This document shows positions 46,097 to 58,114 of a DNA stretch of 64,000 nt, piece by piece. The position numbers were made by a program, and so were the translations under genes. The stretch comes from Prostheceraeus crozeri (Eukaryota > Platyhelminthes > Polycladida > Euryleptidae), in contig CAJQUW010002196.1 in NCBI GenBank assembly GCA_907163375.1, positions 248,001 through 312,000 of the forward strand. Reading direction: 5' to 3'. Under the pieces are notes generated by a model that saw nothing but the letters and a program-made list of their open reading frames with translations, did no database searches and was not told where the DNA came from. Positions within the stretch are counted from its first letter, which is position 1; every line of letters starts with the position of its first letter.

Positions 46097-47239
46097 TACA
46101 GTCCGTTTCATAAAAAGTGGATCATCCTAAAATTTGACTAAATAAAACATAAGTATGATACAGAAAGCATTTTTCATGTTATTTCATGTCCCTAATATAT
46201 TTAAATATCCTTATATAATCTGATAAGCTATGATACAGCAACGGTTCTTAAGAAGCTAATATTTTGTGGCCCTACCCTTATTGTCAATGACATTACCAAT
46301 TCGTCTAAGCATTGATTCGATGATATCGTTGATTTTTGACTGATCCAACTTTCTCCACTCTCTTTTTAACAGTGATGTAAGTTGTGATACGCCATCTGTA
46401 GGTAGCAGTGAACGACGAACGTTACGTTTCAGAATACTCCATACATTCTCTATGGGATTCAGATCAGGAGATCGAGTCTAGTGCAGCCATCTCAGTTAAC
46501 GAGAGACTTGGATCAACTTCAACAAATCTCAAAATTAGGCGGTCTCTACGTTTGGATGTTTTGCGTGGACGGCCAGAGCCCTCTTTACGACAGAGTCGAA
46601 AATCATCATTATGCCATCGATGCACATTTGTGTAAGGGACATTTAGTCGCTTGCTTGTAGCTCGCAAAGAAAACCTTTGTTCTAGCAATGCTGACACTTT
46701 GCCTTTTGTGAATGCGATCTCGTTATTGTTCATTTGTGCTTTGTATTGTTTTCAACCGGTAAGAGATAGATTTCTAGCTGAAAGCAATCAGGACTGCTGC
46801 CAACACCACCGCAACGAAGTCAGGAAGCTATGGAACATGAAGTCCAGTTGATCACATGTAGCAGTTATATTATTGTTGATGAATAATGTTGCTATACTGG
46901 CTCTGATTGACCGATTTTCTTTATTTTTGTTTTGCTTCATAGCTTTTGGCATGTAGAACAACATATTACATAACAAAAGAAACAAATGTAATTTTATAAG
47001 AGTGAGGTATGATTTTGTGTAACATTGCTAAATGAAGATCAAATTATCTACTACTTTTTTTATCTATAACAGGAAAACAACTCAATATTCATGCTTGAAA
47101 TTTCCAACAATGATATTAGTAAGCACAACTGACATATCTTCCAAATTTCAGAGAAATTCGTTCAAGTTTGGCGGAGTTAGACAAAGTTGAAGTTAAGGCG
47201 ATGTTTAAGGGTGATCCATTTTTTATGAAACAATCTGTA
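46097..47239 (-). mobile_element. Tc1-like element E2, nested in E1 in reverse orientation
   Basis: A 1.14-kb copy with both TIRs, bounded by TA at 46097-46098 and 47238-47239. Same family as E1. Its transposase (46733 downward) has MNNNEIAFTKGKV and the GRPR motif, but runs from EMAALDS almost directly into the segment for SPDLNPIENV, losing most of the catalytic core, then continues to DIIESMLRRIGNVIDNKG. It is non-autonomous. Confidence 0.9.
46250..46733 (-). pseudogene. E2 transposase with catalytic core deleted
   Basis: The N-terminal 86 codons are open (DNA-binding domain, KEGSGRPRKTSKRRDR). Then a deletion and frame shift near 46475 remove both catalytic Asp positions. The C-terminal codes for LLPTDGVSQLTSLLKREWRK and RRIGNVIDNKGRATKY. 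Confidence 0.8.
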
Positions 47240-47660
47240 TATCATCGAATCAATGCCTAGACGAATTGGTAATGTCATTGACAATAAGGGTAGGGTCACA
47301 AAATATTAGCTTCTTAAGAACCGTCACTGTATCATAGCTTATCAGATTATATAAGGACATTTAAATATATTAGGGACATGAAATAACATGAAAAATGCTT
47401 TCTGTATCATACTTATGTTTTATTTAGTCAAATTTTAGGATGATCCACTTTTTATGAAACGGACTGTAATATATCACATGCAGAATCAATGTCAAAAATG
47501 ATGATTTTGCATGGGCATGAGAGGTTGATATATCGATAATTAGAAAAGTAAAGCAGAAAAATCTGATTCCGAGGTCTCTGAGGGTTAACAATGAACATTG
47601 AACACAAACGTGATTTCCTAGCATGCGGGTGTCGACGATTCTTTGCTTCTACAATTTTAG

Positions 47661-47862
47661 GATAACTGAAGCCGACGCGAGTCCTCAGGATAGTGTCTCA
47701 TCTTTGGAAGGCTCTACCGCATCCGATGTTCCACTGATTCAACTGCGGACAAATCGGCATCAGATTCTAACTCGACATAAACGGACAACTTCTTACATAC
47801 AGAGAGGTTCGATTATTATCGATGGACCCGATAAATATGAAGATCACCGAACAGCTGCTGAA
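47661..47862 (+). CDS. Cytoplasmic exon of the kringle protein
   Basis: A 202-base exon from acceptor TACAATTTTAG (ending 47660) to donor GTAAGA (47863). It enters in phase 2, continuing the exon at 11450-11731 across a ~36-kb intron, and leaves in phase 0. Peptide: EADASPQDSVSSLEGSTASD, VPLIQLRTNRHQILTRHKRT, TSYIQRGSIIIDG and DKYEDHRTAAE. No domain recognised; Ser- and charge-rich cytosolic sequence. Confidence 0.82.
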
Positions 47863-48935
47863 GTAAGAAAGCATGAATGCATTTTGTATGTGCAAGTGGG
47901 GATCCGTGAGGTCGTGTCTCATTAGTGGGTCACAAAACGATCTAGAGAAATGCGAATCGGCAGCTAGAATTAGACATACAGTAAAATAAAACAAATTATA
48001 AGTCTCTCGGCAACAAAATAGAAAATAAGCATCAACAAACCAGCATCTCAGGCAGCATTGAAACTGATGATGCAATTTTCTATATTTTCCTTCGTGAAGG
48101 CGCCTTTTCAAAGAAGTCCATCACTTAATCAATTATGCAGAATCGCATAAAGGTCGAATCTGACTTGATGTTGCGCAAGTGCGTAATTTGTCGCGGAGAC
48201 TTGTCCTCAACCTACAAACTGACTTTGAATCCGCTTGAGTTTAGCTTGAATTCGCTAAGCAAAGGAGGGTGCCGGGTTCGAAATCAGGGGTCAATATTTC
48301 GCAGAATATTATATTATTATGTTGATTAATTATTTTAATAATCACACTAGTTAAATAATAATTAATCAATAATTTGGCGCATTTATTATTTTAATTGCTA
48401 AACGCTTCTGTCATGTGTACATGTGATATACATGCAATACTCTCGGATTCTTTGAGAATTGTAGAGCTTGTGCTTTCAAGCTACAACAATTGTAGACTTG
48501 AAGCTTATTAGTATATCGAGAAAGTATTAGATCTGATTGCTCCTTAGCCAATAGCTAAATATAGGCTAATAAACAGGCAATTCGACTCGACCATTTTTCT
48601 TCAAAATAGAGCAGTTATGGAGCATTAACACTCCACGTTTCGGGATCACGTCCAATGATCACGGGCATGACAACAAGATCAAATCAAGTGGATGAACGGT
48701 TCATTCAGAAATTGCAGAGAGAATAAGGGAACTTGAACATTGTCATCACAATGCACCTTTCACCCGCTTGATTTATTTATCAGTGCTGCCCCGAAACGCT
48801 GAGTGTTGATAATCCTTCAATCGTTATTTTTGATATGACGTTCGAACCTTTACTGCAACATTCCAACCGATTGGTTATCTTAAACGACTAATTCAACAAC
48901 CAATAAGTTCACTCTGATTGAATTCCTCTTTCCAG
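47863..48935 (+). other. Last intron of the kringle gene (phase 0)
   Basis: From GTAAGA to TTCCTCTTTCCAG. No repeat family or gene recognised. Confidence 0.65.
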
Positions 48936-50618
48936 GTGGAAACATCAGCGGCTCTTTCATCCTCTTCTCCATCGAATGGTCTTCATATCGTTCCAGTAAT
49001 TCCTTCCACTGACGACCATCATGGTGATAACTACGCAACAATCCATAAAATTATGAACGGAGCACCGACTAATGGGCGTGTCAGCAGTATTTCATCCGAA
49101 GTTGGTGCATCTCATCAAGGAAATCAAACTTCATTCAGGGGACAATCACTCCAGAGCGTAGTACAGAATTCATCTCCGACTTCCATTGGAACAAACACCA
49201 ATAGAGACTTACCGTCTTCTTCCATTTATATTCCCAATACAAAAGCTGGTTCCAACATGACGAGAATAGATGGTTTTGATGGTCGTGAACATAGTGGAGA
49301 GAAATCGCTGCCTGTTAGCGGAGAATATTCAACTGGTGGAGCAGCTGTTAATGGGAATATGGAAGCAAAGTATATGCAAAGTAATATTGCGTCGGTGAGG
49401 GCAGCAGGTGGTTCTTCAAGAAGACATGATATCTATGGGACTACTTCATCATTAGAGGGTAGCAGTGCTATGCATGGAAGAGGAATGGGACAGCGAGGAG
49501 AAATCAGAGAAGATCTAGCTTATGCGTCAATTCACATACAGAACGCAGGTAGCGGAAATGGAGTAATGGAAAGTGTTGATTCAGCTGGAATGGGCATCGA
49601 AGGAGCAAGTGCAAATCTTGAAGAACATGGTCTCCACACCCAAGGAGTGTCGATGAGCAGAGTTGGCGATACTCCAGCATCTTCGTCAATTTATGTTGGA
49701 AATGTTGGAGGAACCTCTGCCAACAGAGCTCGTTCAACAAGTGGAAATGGCGGGCTATATGAAGGAGGAATTGGAGGCCAGGGAGGAACTGGCGGGTCTA
49801 TGGCATCTTCGTCAATTTATGTTGGAAATGCTGGAGGAACCTCTGCCAACAGAGCTCGTTCAACAAGTGGAAATGGCGGGCTATATGAAGGAGGAATTGG
49901 AAGCCAGGGAGGAACTGGCGGGTCTATGGCATCTTCGTCAATTTATGTTGGAAATGCTGGAGGAACCTCTGCCAACAGAGCTCGTTCAACAAGTGGAAAT
50001 GGCGGGCTATATGAAGGAGGAATTGGAGGCCAGGGAGGAACTGGCGGGTCTATGGCATCTTCGTCAATTTATGTTGGAAATGTTGGAGGAACCTCTGCCA
50101 ACAGAGCTCGTTCAACAAGTGGAAATGGCGGGCTATATGAAGGAGGAATTGGAGGCCAGGGAGGAACTGGCGGGTCTATGGCATCTTCGTCAATTTATGT
50201 TGGAAATGCTGGAGGAACCTCTGCCAACAGAGCTCGTTCAACAAGTGGAAATGGCGGGCTATATGAAGGAGGAATTGGAGGCCAGGGAGGAACTGGCGGG
50301 TCTATGGCATCTTCGTCAATTTATGTTGGAAATGCTGGACGAAACTCATTTCACAGGAATGCTGAAATTTCTTCAGGCGAGAGCAGCAGATTTCAAAATT
50401 CATTCATCGGAACAGAGGGAGGATTGTCTGGAAGTCATGATGATCTTCTGCAAGGAGTTGTTAGCGATGAAGTAAGCTCGACAAGAATTGTTGGTTTAGA
50501 ACGAGAAATGAACTGGCACGCCGAACGAAGTGGTGAAAATGGAGACTCCGAAGAGAAAGTTAGCGAGCACTCTTTTGTAGAGATTAACTCACGGCTAAGA
50601 AATCAAGAAGACATTTAA
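48936..50618 (+). CDS. Last exon of the kringle protein: Ser/Gly-rich tail with tandem repeats
   Basis: Begins after TCTTTCCAG in phase 0 and ends with TAA at 50616-50618, giving 560 residues. It is rich in Ser, Gly, Asn and Ala. Residues from 49676 on form five 42-residue repeats, each starting SSSIYVGNAGGTSANRARS and ending GGLYEGGIGGQGGTGGSMA, then a partial sixth. Single earlier copies of the core occur as SSSIYIPN and ASIHIQN, so the repeats probably grew from an older motif. The tail ends in an acidic segment and SFVEINSRLRNQEDI. The repeated Tyr could be phosphorylated; that is inference. Function unknown. Confidence 0.88.
   Translation: METSAALSSSSPSNGLHIVPVIPSTDDHHGDNYATIHKIMNGAPTNGRVSSISSEVGASHQGNQTSFRGQSLQSVVQNSSPTSIGTNTNRDLPSSSIYIPNTKAGSNMTRIDGFDGREHSGEKSLPVSGEYSTGGAAVNGNMEAKYMQSNIASVRAAGGSSRRHDIYGTTSSLEGSSAMHGRGMGQRGEIREDLAYASIHIQNAGSGNGVMESVDSAGMGIEGASANLEEHGLHTQGVSMSRVGDTPASSSIYVGNVGGTSANRARSTSGNGGLYEGGIGGQGGTGGSMASSSIYVGNAGGTSANRARSTSGNGGLYEGGIGSQGGTGGSMASSSIYVGNAGGTSANRARSTSGNGGLYEGGIGGQGGTGGSMASSSIYVGNVGGTSANRARSTSGNGGLYEGGIGGQGGTGGSMASSSIYVGNAGGTSANRARSTSGNGGLYEGGIGGQGGTGGSMASSSIYVGNAGRNSFHRNAEISSGESSRFQNSFIGTEGGLSGSHDDLLQGVVSDEVSSTRIVGLEREMNWHAERSGENGDSEEKVSEHSFVEINSRLRNQEDI
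49676..50339 (+). repeat. 126-bp coding minisatellite, five full units plus a partial one
   Basis: GCATCTTCGTCAATTTATGT recurs every 126 bases (49676, 49802, 49928, 50054, 50180, 50306). Units differ at only a few bases (GTTGGAG or GCTGGAG; GGAGGCC or GGAAGCC). The period is a multiple of 3, so the frame is kept. Confidence 0.97.
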
Positions 50619-52209
50619 CAGGACAGACACGACAGCCAAATAGAACTCAATGTTCACATCAGGAATGTATTCTCATATTCAGAGGAGATAATGCACTGTA
50701 CTTGACTGCTTCATTCGATGTCACAGTATTTCATTCGCTTTGAAGACATTTCGAATCGTTCTTGAGAAAGCAGTTTTACCTCACTGTAGATATGCATTAT
50801 ACTACATCACAACCGCAGTGTTTGCCTATTGAATCACGCATGTCAAATATCATGCATCAATTTCGTACACAGTATGCGTGGAATAAGATTTAGTTCAACG
50901 CTTTCTACCACTAAAATTCTTTCAGAACCTTAATTCCATACCTCACTCATATGTTTTGTTACGTTCTATAGAAATCGGCATCATCATTGCTTATCTGATA
51001 TTCAGAAATCGATTTGCTGTTTATGGACAATGCAAGGTCAACTCTAAGCAACAATTGGTGCATCAAAAGTGTTTTAATTTTTTTAAGATAGGTGGAATTC
51101 TTTGTTGGATTTCCTTTATTCTTCCCAAACAAACACGATGTCTTTCAGCCGTACCGGCGACATCGTCAGCCAGATAAATGATTAATGCCTGATAATGCCA
51201 TGATAAACAGGCATTTATTTCCCTGATGATGGTCTCCTCCAGCGGCTGAAAGGCCATGCGCTTGTTTTGGAAGAATGAAGGAAATATTTTAACATGAACT
51301 TCTCTCATATCTTAAAATATGAATGGCTGGTCCTTTATTTTCTGAAGTACTAGACTGATTGGATAAAATGCTTTCAATACTACAATATTCTTGCCTCATT
51401 TTCCAAACTTTCAATTTATTGTATTCACTACCTGTTGCATGCATTTGACTCGAATAATGTGACTATTCCAGCCAATCGGTTTATGTGGTGAATCCACTCA
51501 ATTTATCGACAAAAGCGCATGGCCGTTTGAAATCCGAATTTGTAGTCGATCTGCTACTGTATTTTTGAAGTTACAAGTAATTGTAGCTTTCAAAGATTTT
51601 TGTCCAATGAATATTATACACAATTGTGTTTCCTCTACTTGTGCGACATCATTTTTGCCATCTTTTTCCAAGTTACTCACAGACGTTATCGTTTTAGACA
51701 CTCTCTAATATGCTCCTTTTATAACCCGAGACTACATCAGTCATATTTGGCAATAAATTCATTCCTACAAATTTTGTTCTCTGAAGCCTTTCGATTTCCG
51801 AATTTGGACAGTTCTCGAGCATATTTACATTTTGTCAAAAATCTCAGAAAGTATGACAGGTATAGAGCTCAAATTATGGAAAATCTAGTTAGTGGAACAC
51901 CTTGAATTCTCCAGTTTACATGTAAGTTATGAGTATTTTCGATAAATGCTGACAGGGATTGGTTTTCGTTTAAATCTTGCTGACAGCCATTCCGAGGAAT
52001 GCACTGCAGCTTTCTCTCATTGTCAGCTTCACTACTGCTCTTCTTTCATCAACGCTGAACGATAGTGCTTGGAGTAGGATTATGGAAATTATCATTATGG
52101 AAACCTAATTATGGAAAAGCACTGTGCTTAGTCACAGAGGCAACTTGTCAAAGTTGAGGCAATTGGAAAAGTGACTTTCATGAATATTCCAGGCTGTTGG
52201 TACTCCAGC
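50619..52209. other. 3' UTR of the kringle gene and following region
   Basis: The first few hundred bases should be 3' UTR; I found no clear AATAAA close to the stop. The rest shows only short frames (for instance minus 51063-51308) without recognised family. Confidence 0.45.
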
Positions 52210-54410
52210 TGTGACAACAATGAATGAATGAATTTTTTATTGTATAGAAAGTACAATAGGTGACACAGGTTGCTAGAGCAACACTTACGCGTAACCCGAA
52301 CCAACAAAAAAACATTATTTGAATACTTTACAATGCGATGAACAATCGTACTCTCGAAGTCTCTTTTTAAAAATAGGAACTGATTCCGCCTTAACCACGG
52401 TGTCCAGTAGACTGTTCCAAATCGCCGCTATTCGGTGACTGAAAAATAGCGTCTGCAGTCATAATGTGGAGTTCCGAGCGCTTTCAGTTTGTAAGAATGT
52501 CCTCGTGTGATGGTGTCGGAGAACTGGAAAAAATTATCGAAGGGCAAGTCGACCTCGTTATTGATCATTTTATATACAAATACTAAGTCCAAAAAGATCC
52601 TTCTCGCCTCAAGAGATTCAATGCCTAGTATAGAAAGGCGGGATTTATAATCAGAGAAAGTCAAGTTGGCTCGTCGACATGCATTTTTGGTGTAGTATTT
52701 TGTAGTTTTTCGACCACTTTAATATCCTTAATGCGATAAGGACTCCATCCATACCTGAGAACAATATTCGACTAATGGTCGAACATATGTAATATATGCC
52801 TTCATGAGATGAGATGATTGATTAGTCGAAAAACAACGCAAGACCAAATAAGCTCGAGACATTCCCTTTGTGGCTACATCGTTGCAATGGAAGGAAACTT
52901 TGAGATCTGATGTGAAAAGAACACCAATATTGCGAAACTCAGATGATGGATTGATGCTCACATTGTTCAAATGATATACCCGATTAAATGTTGAACCAAA
53001 CGATATAGATTTAGTCTTCGGAATGGAGATAGACAGTTGCCACTTGTTAGCCCATCTACTGATGTCTGAGAGTGATTCTTGTAAAGAGTTCATCTGTTCA
53101 ACACCTCCCGAAGTGTACAGATTAAGGTCATCAGCGAAAAGAGAAAATTTACAATCCGCATTGATAGCATTACAAATGTCATTAATGTAAATCAAAAATA
53201 GCCGTGGCCCCAACACTGAGCCTTGTGGGACCCCACTTGAGATTAGCATGTTATTGGATAAACTGTCATCAACTACTACAGTTTGGATACGACCACACAG
53301 AAACTCATGAATCCAATGCAATAGCTCAAACTTGATACCGTATGATTCTAATTTCAGCAAAAGTTTCCGATGGCGCAAAGTATCAAAGGCTTTTGCAAAA
53401 TCAATGCTTATCACATTCACTTGTTGCTTTGCATTTACAGCCGCAGTCCAATCATTTAAACAAGATAGTAAGTTTGTGCACGATGAGCGTCCTTTTAGAA
53501 ATCCATGTTGATTGTTCGTGATAATGTTATTTATATTCAAATTGTCAGACAGACGATCACCAATGATGGTCTCCATAACACGGCACACAACACTAGTTAG
53601 CGCAATTGGTCTGTAATTCTCCACAACAGATCGATTGCCCGATTTAAAAAGAGGAAAAATCACAGATCTTTTCCATGCATTGGGAATGCAGCCGGTGGTA
53701 AGAGATGTTTCAAAAAGTATTTGGAAAGGGACTGATAATTCGTCAGCGAGGCGTTTAAGAAAAATTGGAGGAAGATAATCAGGAGTGAAAGAGAATTTTT
53801 TCAGGTAACTTTTTGAGCTTTTCAGCTATCAAAACAATTGGAAACGTGACACTGTATAGGTCCACCCTATCATCAACCGAGGGATTGAAAGAAGGAATGA
53901 ATTCGTTGTCAGACACGAAAACAGAACAAAAATATCTATTAAATACTTCCGCCTTTTGGAATGAGTCGAAAATAATATCATTGTTCATAGATTGCAATGT
54001 TGGAATAAAAGGACGCTTATTCAATTTATTTCTAACATATGAAAAGAAGGTTTTGCTATCTTTCTTGTTTATGATATTGTATTCATAATCACTGTAGAAC
54101 TTGGAAACAGCATTCTTGTAATCAGAGCAAATTAGCTGGTAACGCGGAAGTAGAGATGGATCGGTGCGACTTTTCCTGTACAGATTACGTTTCTTGGCCA
54201 AAATGCGGCGTAAAAATTTTGGTAAAGCAATGCGCTTGTTTTTACGCTTCAATGGAACAAACCGTTTTTGAGAAATAATGTCATGCAGGACATGGCATAT
54301 ATTATTCCAAAATGATTGAACGTCGGGATGACGTTGATAAAGACCAAACCAATCAATATCTGACAAAAAAGATTTGATCGCAGCATAGTCCGCCATAAAA
54401 AGGTCATGAA
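52210..54410 (-). mobile_element. LINE (CR1/jockey-like), 5'-truncated, 2.2 kb
   Basis: Minus strand, from the pre-RT region to AATAAA and a TTCATTCATTCATTG tail near 52210-52240. It lies downstream of the kringle gene on the opposite strand and belongs to a different family from the array. Confidence 0.82.
52330..54396 (-). pseudogene. CR1/jockey-like reverse transcriptase, frameshifted
   Basis: 54396-53779 encodes the pre-RT helical region (KKRNLYRKSRTDPSLLPRYQ, KTFFSYVRNKLNKRPFIP). After a shift near 53790, 53663-52728 gives the RT: WKRSVIFPLFKSGNRS, ENYRPIALTSVVCRVME, GFLKGRSSCTNLL, SIDFAKAFDTLRHRKLL, SGVPQGSVLGPRLFLIYIND and the active site FADDLNLY. Further shifts near 52720 and 52440 separate the end (IAAIWNSLLDTVVKAESVPI, FKKRLREYDC). 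No endonuclease remains. Confidence 0.88.
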
Positions 54411-57248
54411 CATATTTGGGATTCGATGTGTGGATTCGATGTGGGATTCAATATGTGAAAGAAGTGAAAAGGTCCTGATTAACAAAACAAGCGCATCAAA
54501 ATTTGTTCTCAAGTATTTTCAAGCACGTATACAAACACAGAAATCTAACGTCTCAGTATGGAGACCTATAAAGTCACTTCATAAGAGAAGACATTAAAAA
54601 TTAGTGGTCTTGAAAAAATCAAAAGATATCGGCACGAAATGCATTTTGACCGAAATCTTCCATGATAACATTGGCGGATTCTTTTTTAAAGGGTACACGT
54701 GAACCTCTGATACACAGATTAACTGACTTCACTATTTCTACAGATATTTTTGTTCGGAGCCACATCATCACGGAGGAATATTTCTCTTGATCGCATGTGG
54801 CAGGTTTTAGGGCATGTCTTCAAAAATTGTCGGCACTCTTTACCTGACCCTCCATTTGTGCCAAATATCAATGGAGTAAACGTACCATGTTCTACATCCA
54901 AAACTCTTTATATTTATTTTCTCTTTTTTTCGTTCTCATGTTGGATAAAAATTTCAGAGGTAGATTTATTTTGGTTGCTTGGAGCATTGACGTGCGTAGC
55001 ACGCACATTGTAAAATGAGGTTACTCCGCACGACCAAAATCCACCTTCCTTAATATCCAGCCGTGCTTCTGATGAAATATTGGCAGATTTTAACTCAAAG
55101 GATTTATTTGAAGTGGCTGAAGATGATCATGAACACTGATAGATGAAATTATGTTGGAAAGAATTAGGAATGCTTTGATTGTTAATATACACAACATTTT
55201 TCGGTCAACATCCACAACCCATCTTAAAGTAAAAAAGAAATTCATCAAAGGGTTTGAAGTGAGGCTCTGTTATTTAAAAAGGCTTTGTAAGCATTTCAAA
55301 CATAGAACATATTTGACACAAGTCGAGTACCCGGTATGGGTTGGCAAGAATGGATATGCAAAATGATTGACATCAATGAAATATTAATAAGATGAATGAA
55401 TGATGATGATAATAATGCGACCAGTCGCATATCCTTTGACTTCCTGTTTTACCTGAAGATGGTCTGTGGATGCTGAACCCAGTCAGAACCCCAGGAAACT
55501 CGCTATATTCCTTCCTTACACATCTCAACATTTAGAGTCGAAAACTAGACATCTATTGAGTTTCCAGGTACAAGGTGTACCAAAAACTGGCCAATTTCCC
55601 ACCAAATCCTTTGATTACGACAAAGTTTCCTAAATTAACCTATATTATTTAGATTTCATTAACAATAAAACATTTAAATGTATACTATATTGGGGTGTGG
55701 CACACCCCTTTTGGCGGTTAATTGTAATTTCACTTCGACGTCGGACAACCGTTAATAAAATAGGCCTACCTTTAATCAATTCAAATCAATTGCAGACAGT
55801 TGTCAAAGTGCAAATGAGGTTATAATCAAAAAGGCCTACTATACTTGCTTCTAACTACTCAATTTGTTGAGAGCTTTCTGAACCTTCGGATTTGCCCATC
55901 AAGTGAAGGACAGATACTAAGACAACTGGTTCACTGGCATTAATCTTCTGTTGCTTTGACTAAAGCATCATTAATTGAGCAGCTTATGTGCATGGCATAG
56001 GCCCACTCATCAATATGGGATCTAAATAGTAGGATCTAAGTTTAGAAACATGGCGCATTTACATAAGAACTATAAAGCACTTTTTTGAAAGCTTGCTTAT
56101 TAATTTTTTTCAATGGTCCAGAACACATGTTCAGAAACACTGTTGTGCAGACATGCTAAATTGCAGTTCAGAGCATAAAGCTCATTTTCAGTAGTATTTT
56201 TTGACTTTGAATGCAATGTACAAAAAGTGCGGTTTATTGAAAGTCAGTTTTAGAATGATGGCATTAAACTAAGACATTGCGTTGAACCTGCACTACTTTT
56301 CTCCCTTTCGCAAGACAATTATTCAATTGACACTTGAAACCTGAAACTTATGCTATATGCTGAATGCTGAAATCATGCCCACTTTTTAATCAACATCATT
56401 ATATAGGCTGATATTGGTTTCTGCAAATAAAAGTTAATTGCTACTGATTGATATGGCATTTAATTAATGCATGAAAAATGAAACTTAGGCTTCATGCATG
56501 GGATGCAATTGCATAATCTATCTAGATGCTAGACAATTGCTTTGAAGTATTTGAAAATTGATTATCACATAGTTTCCCATTCTTTTTATTTAAAATGTTG
56601 TTAGGCCTATTTAATAAAAGATAAATGAAATTATGTTGGAAAGAATCAGGAATGCCTTGATATTAAACAATTCTTGATATTGTTTTATATGTTTCTTGAT
56701 ATTGTATGATGCTTTGATATTGAACTTAAATCTGTTGAATCACATTTTAGAATGTTGTCATTAATGTGGAAATCACATGGTATGGAAATTTATGAGTATT
56801 AATTCATTTTGTTTTCCGCAAATAGCTTGAGTTCTTGATTTGAAGTTTTAATTCTAAAATGGAATTTTTGTTTTTAATAATCTCAATAAAAAATCATGGA
56901 ACGTCTATGAAACGTATACATGTAGGTCAGCCAATTAAGGCCCACCACTTTGAAAATCTCCTTTAGGCGCTGGGTTTTACTTTTTAATGAGTTCAATTGC
57001 TTCTTAAAGCACAACTACAATGCTTGTAGAACTGTCCTGGTTCCATTTCTACAAAATCGCAATATTTAGAACTGTGTTTAAAAACCATCAATGACTGCAA
57101 AGTACGGTGTCATTGTTTGATTTCTATGTATAGTATTTCATGCCAAACGTCATTACCGATTTTCTCATACTTGAAAGCTGTTTGAATATGAATTTTATGA
57201 ACATTCATTGTCGTCTGCATCCTTCATATGCAGATAAACATTAGTCAT
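54411..57248. other. Intergenic region without recognised genes
   Basis: Contains a short repeated GATTCGATGTG phrase at 54420-54455 and a ~45-base sequence (GAAATTATGTTGGAAAGAAT, AGGAATGC) present at both 55143 and 56629. Two plus-strand frames (54750-55013 and 55151-55366) have no likeness that I recognise. No tRNA or splice-bounded exon seen. Confidence 0.45.
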
Positions 57249-58114
57249 GTCAAGTGAATATCGCGTTCGACTTACATTTGAAGAAAGGAAACAAGTTTTA
57301 AAATGGTATTTCAAATGCGAGAATATCTGAGAAGTCCAGAGACAATGGAAAGCCATTTATGACTATGAACCTCCACGTCGAGACACAATTAAAAGGCATC
57401 CAAAAGTTCACTGTTCATCCGAGAACTGCTCGGTCAAAAGAAAATGTCAATTTAGTTGTCTCTGCATTCGGTGATGACCCAAGAAAATCAATCAGAGATT
57501 CAGACGACATTCAATCCATGAAGTACTGTCACTGCCAACTCGGACTGAGATAGCTTCGTACAATGGAGGCATAATGAGCTGAAGCTCCACCCTGCTGAAA
57601 ATATGGCAGCTCCTCGTCATTCAGATACAATCTCCTGATTTCCGATATTACATGGGTACGTAGAAGCTCCAGATACTTCTCACCATCCACCGTCCCGCAG
57701 AAGAAGAACGGGCCTATCAAGCCGCGAGAAAAAAGACCTACCCATGCGGTAACACCAGGGAGATTACCTACTGTAAAATTTGATGATGATTCTCTTCAGC
57801 CCAGTAGATATTGTTGTGGCGATTGAGTCGACCATTCAATTTAAACGTGGCCTCATCAGACAATACGAACATGTTTGGAAAGTCTAAATTGGCTTCTGTG
57901 TCACGTAAAAACCACTCACAAAACTCGACCCGCCTATCGAAGTCATCTTCATATAATTTATGCAGAAGTAGTCCGGGAGCCAGGGCAAAGATGTGCAGGG
58001 AACGAGGTAGTAAATTTTTCATGCTCAGACGAGTTTTCTATACAGAGAGGAGTTCAGATCACAACGTCTGCCGATGTCAGTCATTTGCACCTGTCTAGTA
58101 CAGGCGCATGTTAA
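57249..58114. pseudogene. DDE transposase remnant with an inverted half
   Basis: The plus strand 57249-57525 gives the N-terminal helix-turn-helix of a Tc1/mariner-like family (LTFEERKQVLKWYFKCENI, EVQRQWKAIYDYEPPRRDTI). From 57525 the strand switches: the minus strand 58110-57529 gives CEWFLRDTEANLDFPNMFVL and SDEATFKLNGRLNRHNNIYW (first catalytic Asp), then [20 protein letters not shown] and [11 protein letters not shown] (Gly where the second Asp should be). The element is broken by an inversion and frameshifts, and the last catalytic block is missing. Confidence 0.65.

Larger units (their letters stand above)
44970..47468 (+). mobile_element. Tc1-like element E1, split by a second copy of itself
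   Basis: TIRs ACAGATTGTTTCATAAAAAA (from 44970) and, on the other strand, ACAGTCCGTTTCATAAAAAG (ending 47468), with TA on both sides. The 5' part is 44970-46096, the last ~230 bases are 47240-47468, and between them is the reversed copy E2. Joining the two parts at the duplicated TA gives the same sequence as the matching stretch of E2, which shows the nesting. Confidence 0.9.

Noticed and set aside
45224-46985. Repeated 65-codon frame starting MFLLLCNML in both Tc1-like copies
   Set aside because: It is in the untranslated part between TIR and transposase, duplicated only because the element is; no support as a gene.
49663-50475. A 270-codon open frame overlapping the last kringle exon
   Set aside because: It exists only because the 126-bp repeat lacks stops in that frame; it has no acceptor context or family likeness. 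The frame used by the spliced gene is the coding one.
54750-55366. Possible exons encoding MFGATSSRRNISL and MLERIRNALIV peptides
   Set aside because: No clear acceptor or donor and no recognised family; part of the second also recurs at 56.6 kb as non-coding repeat.
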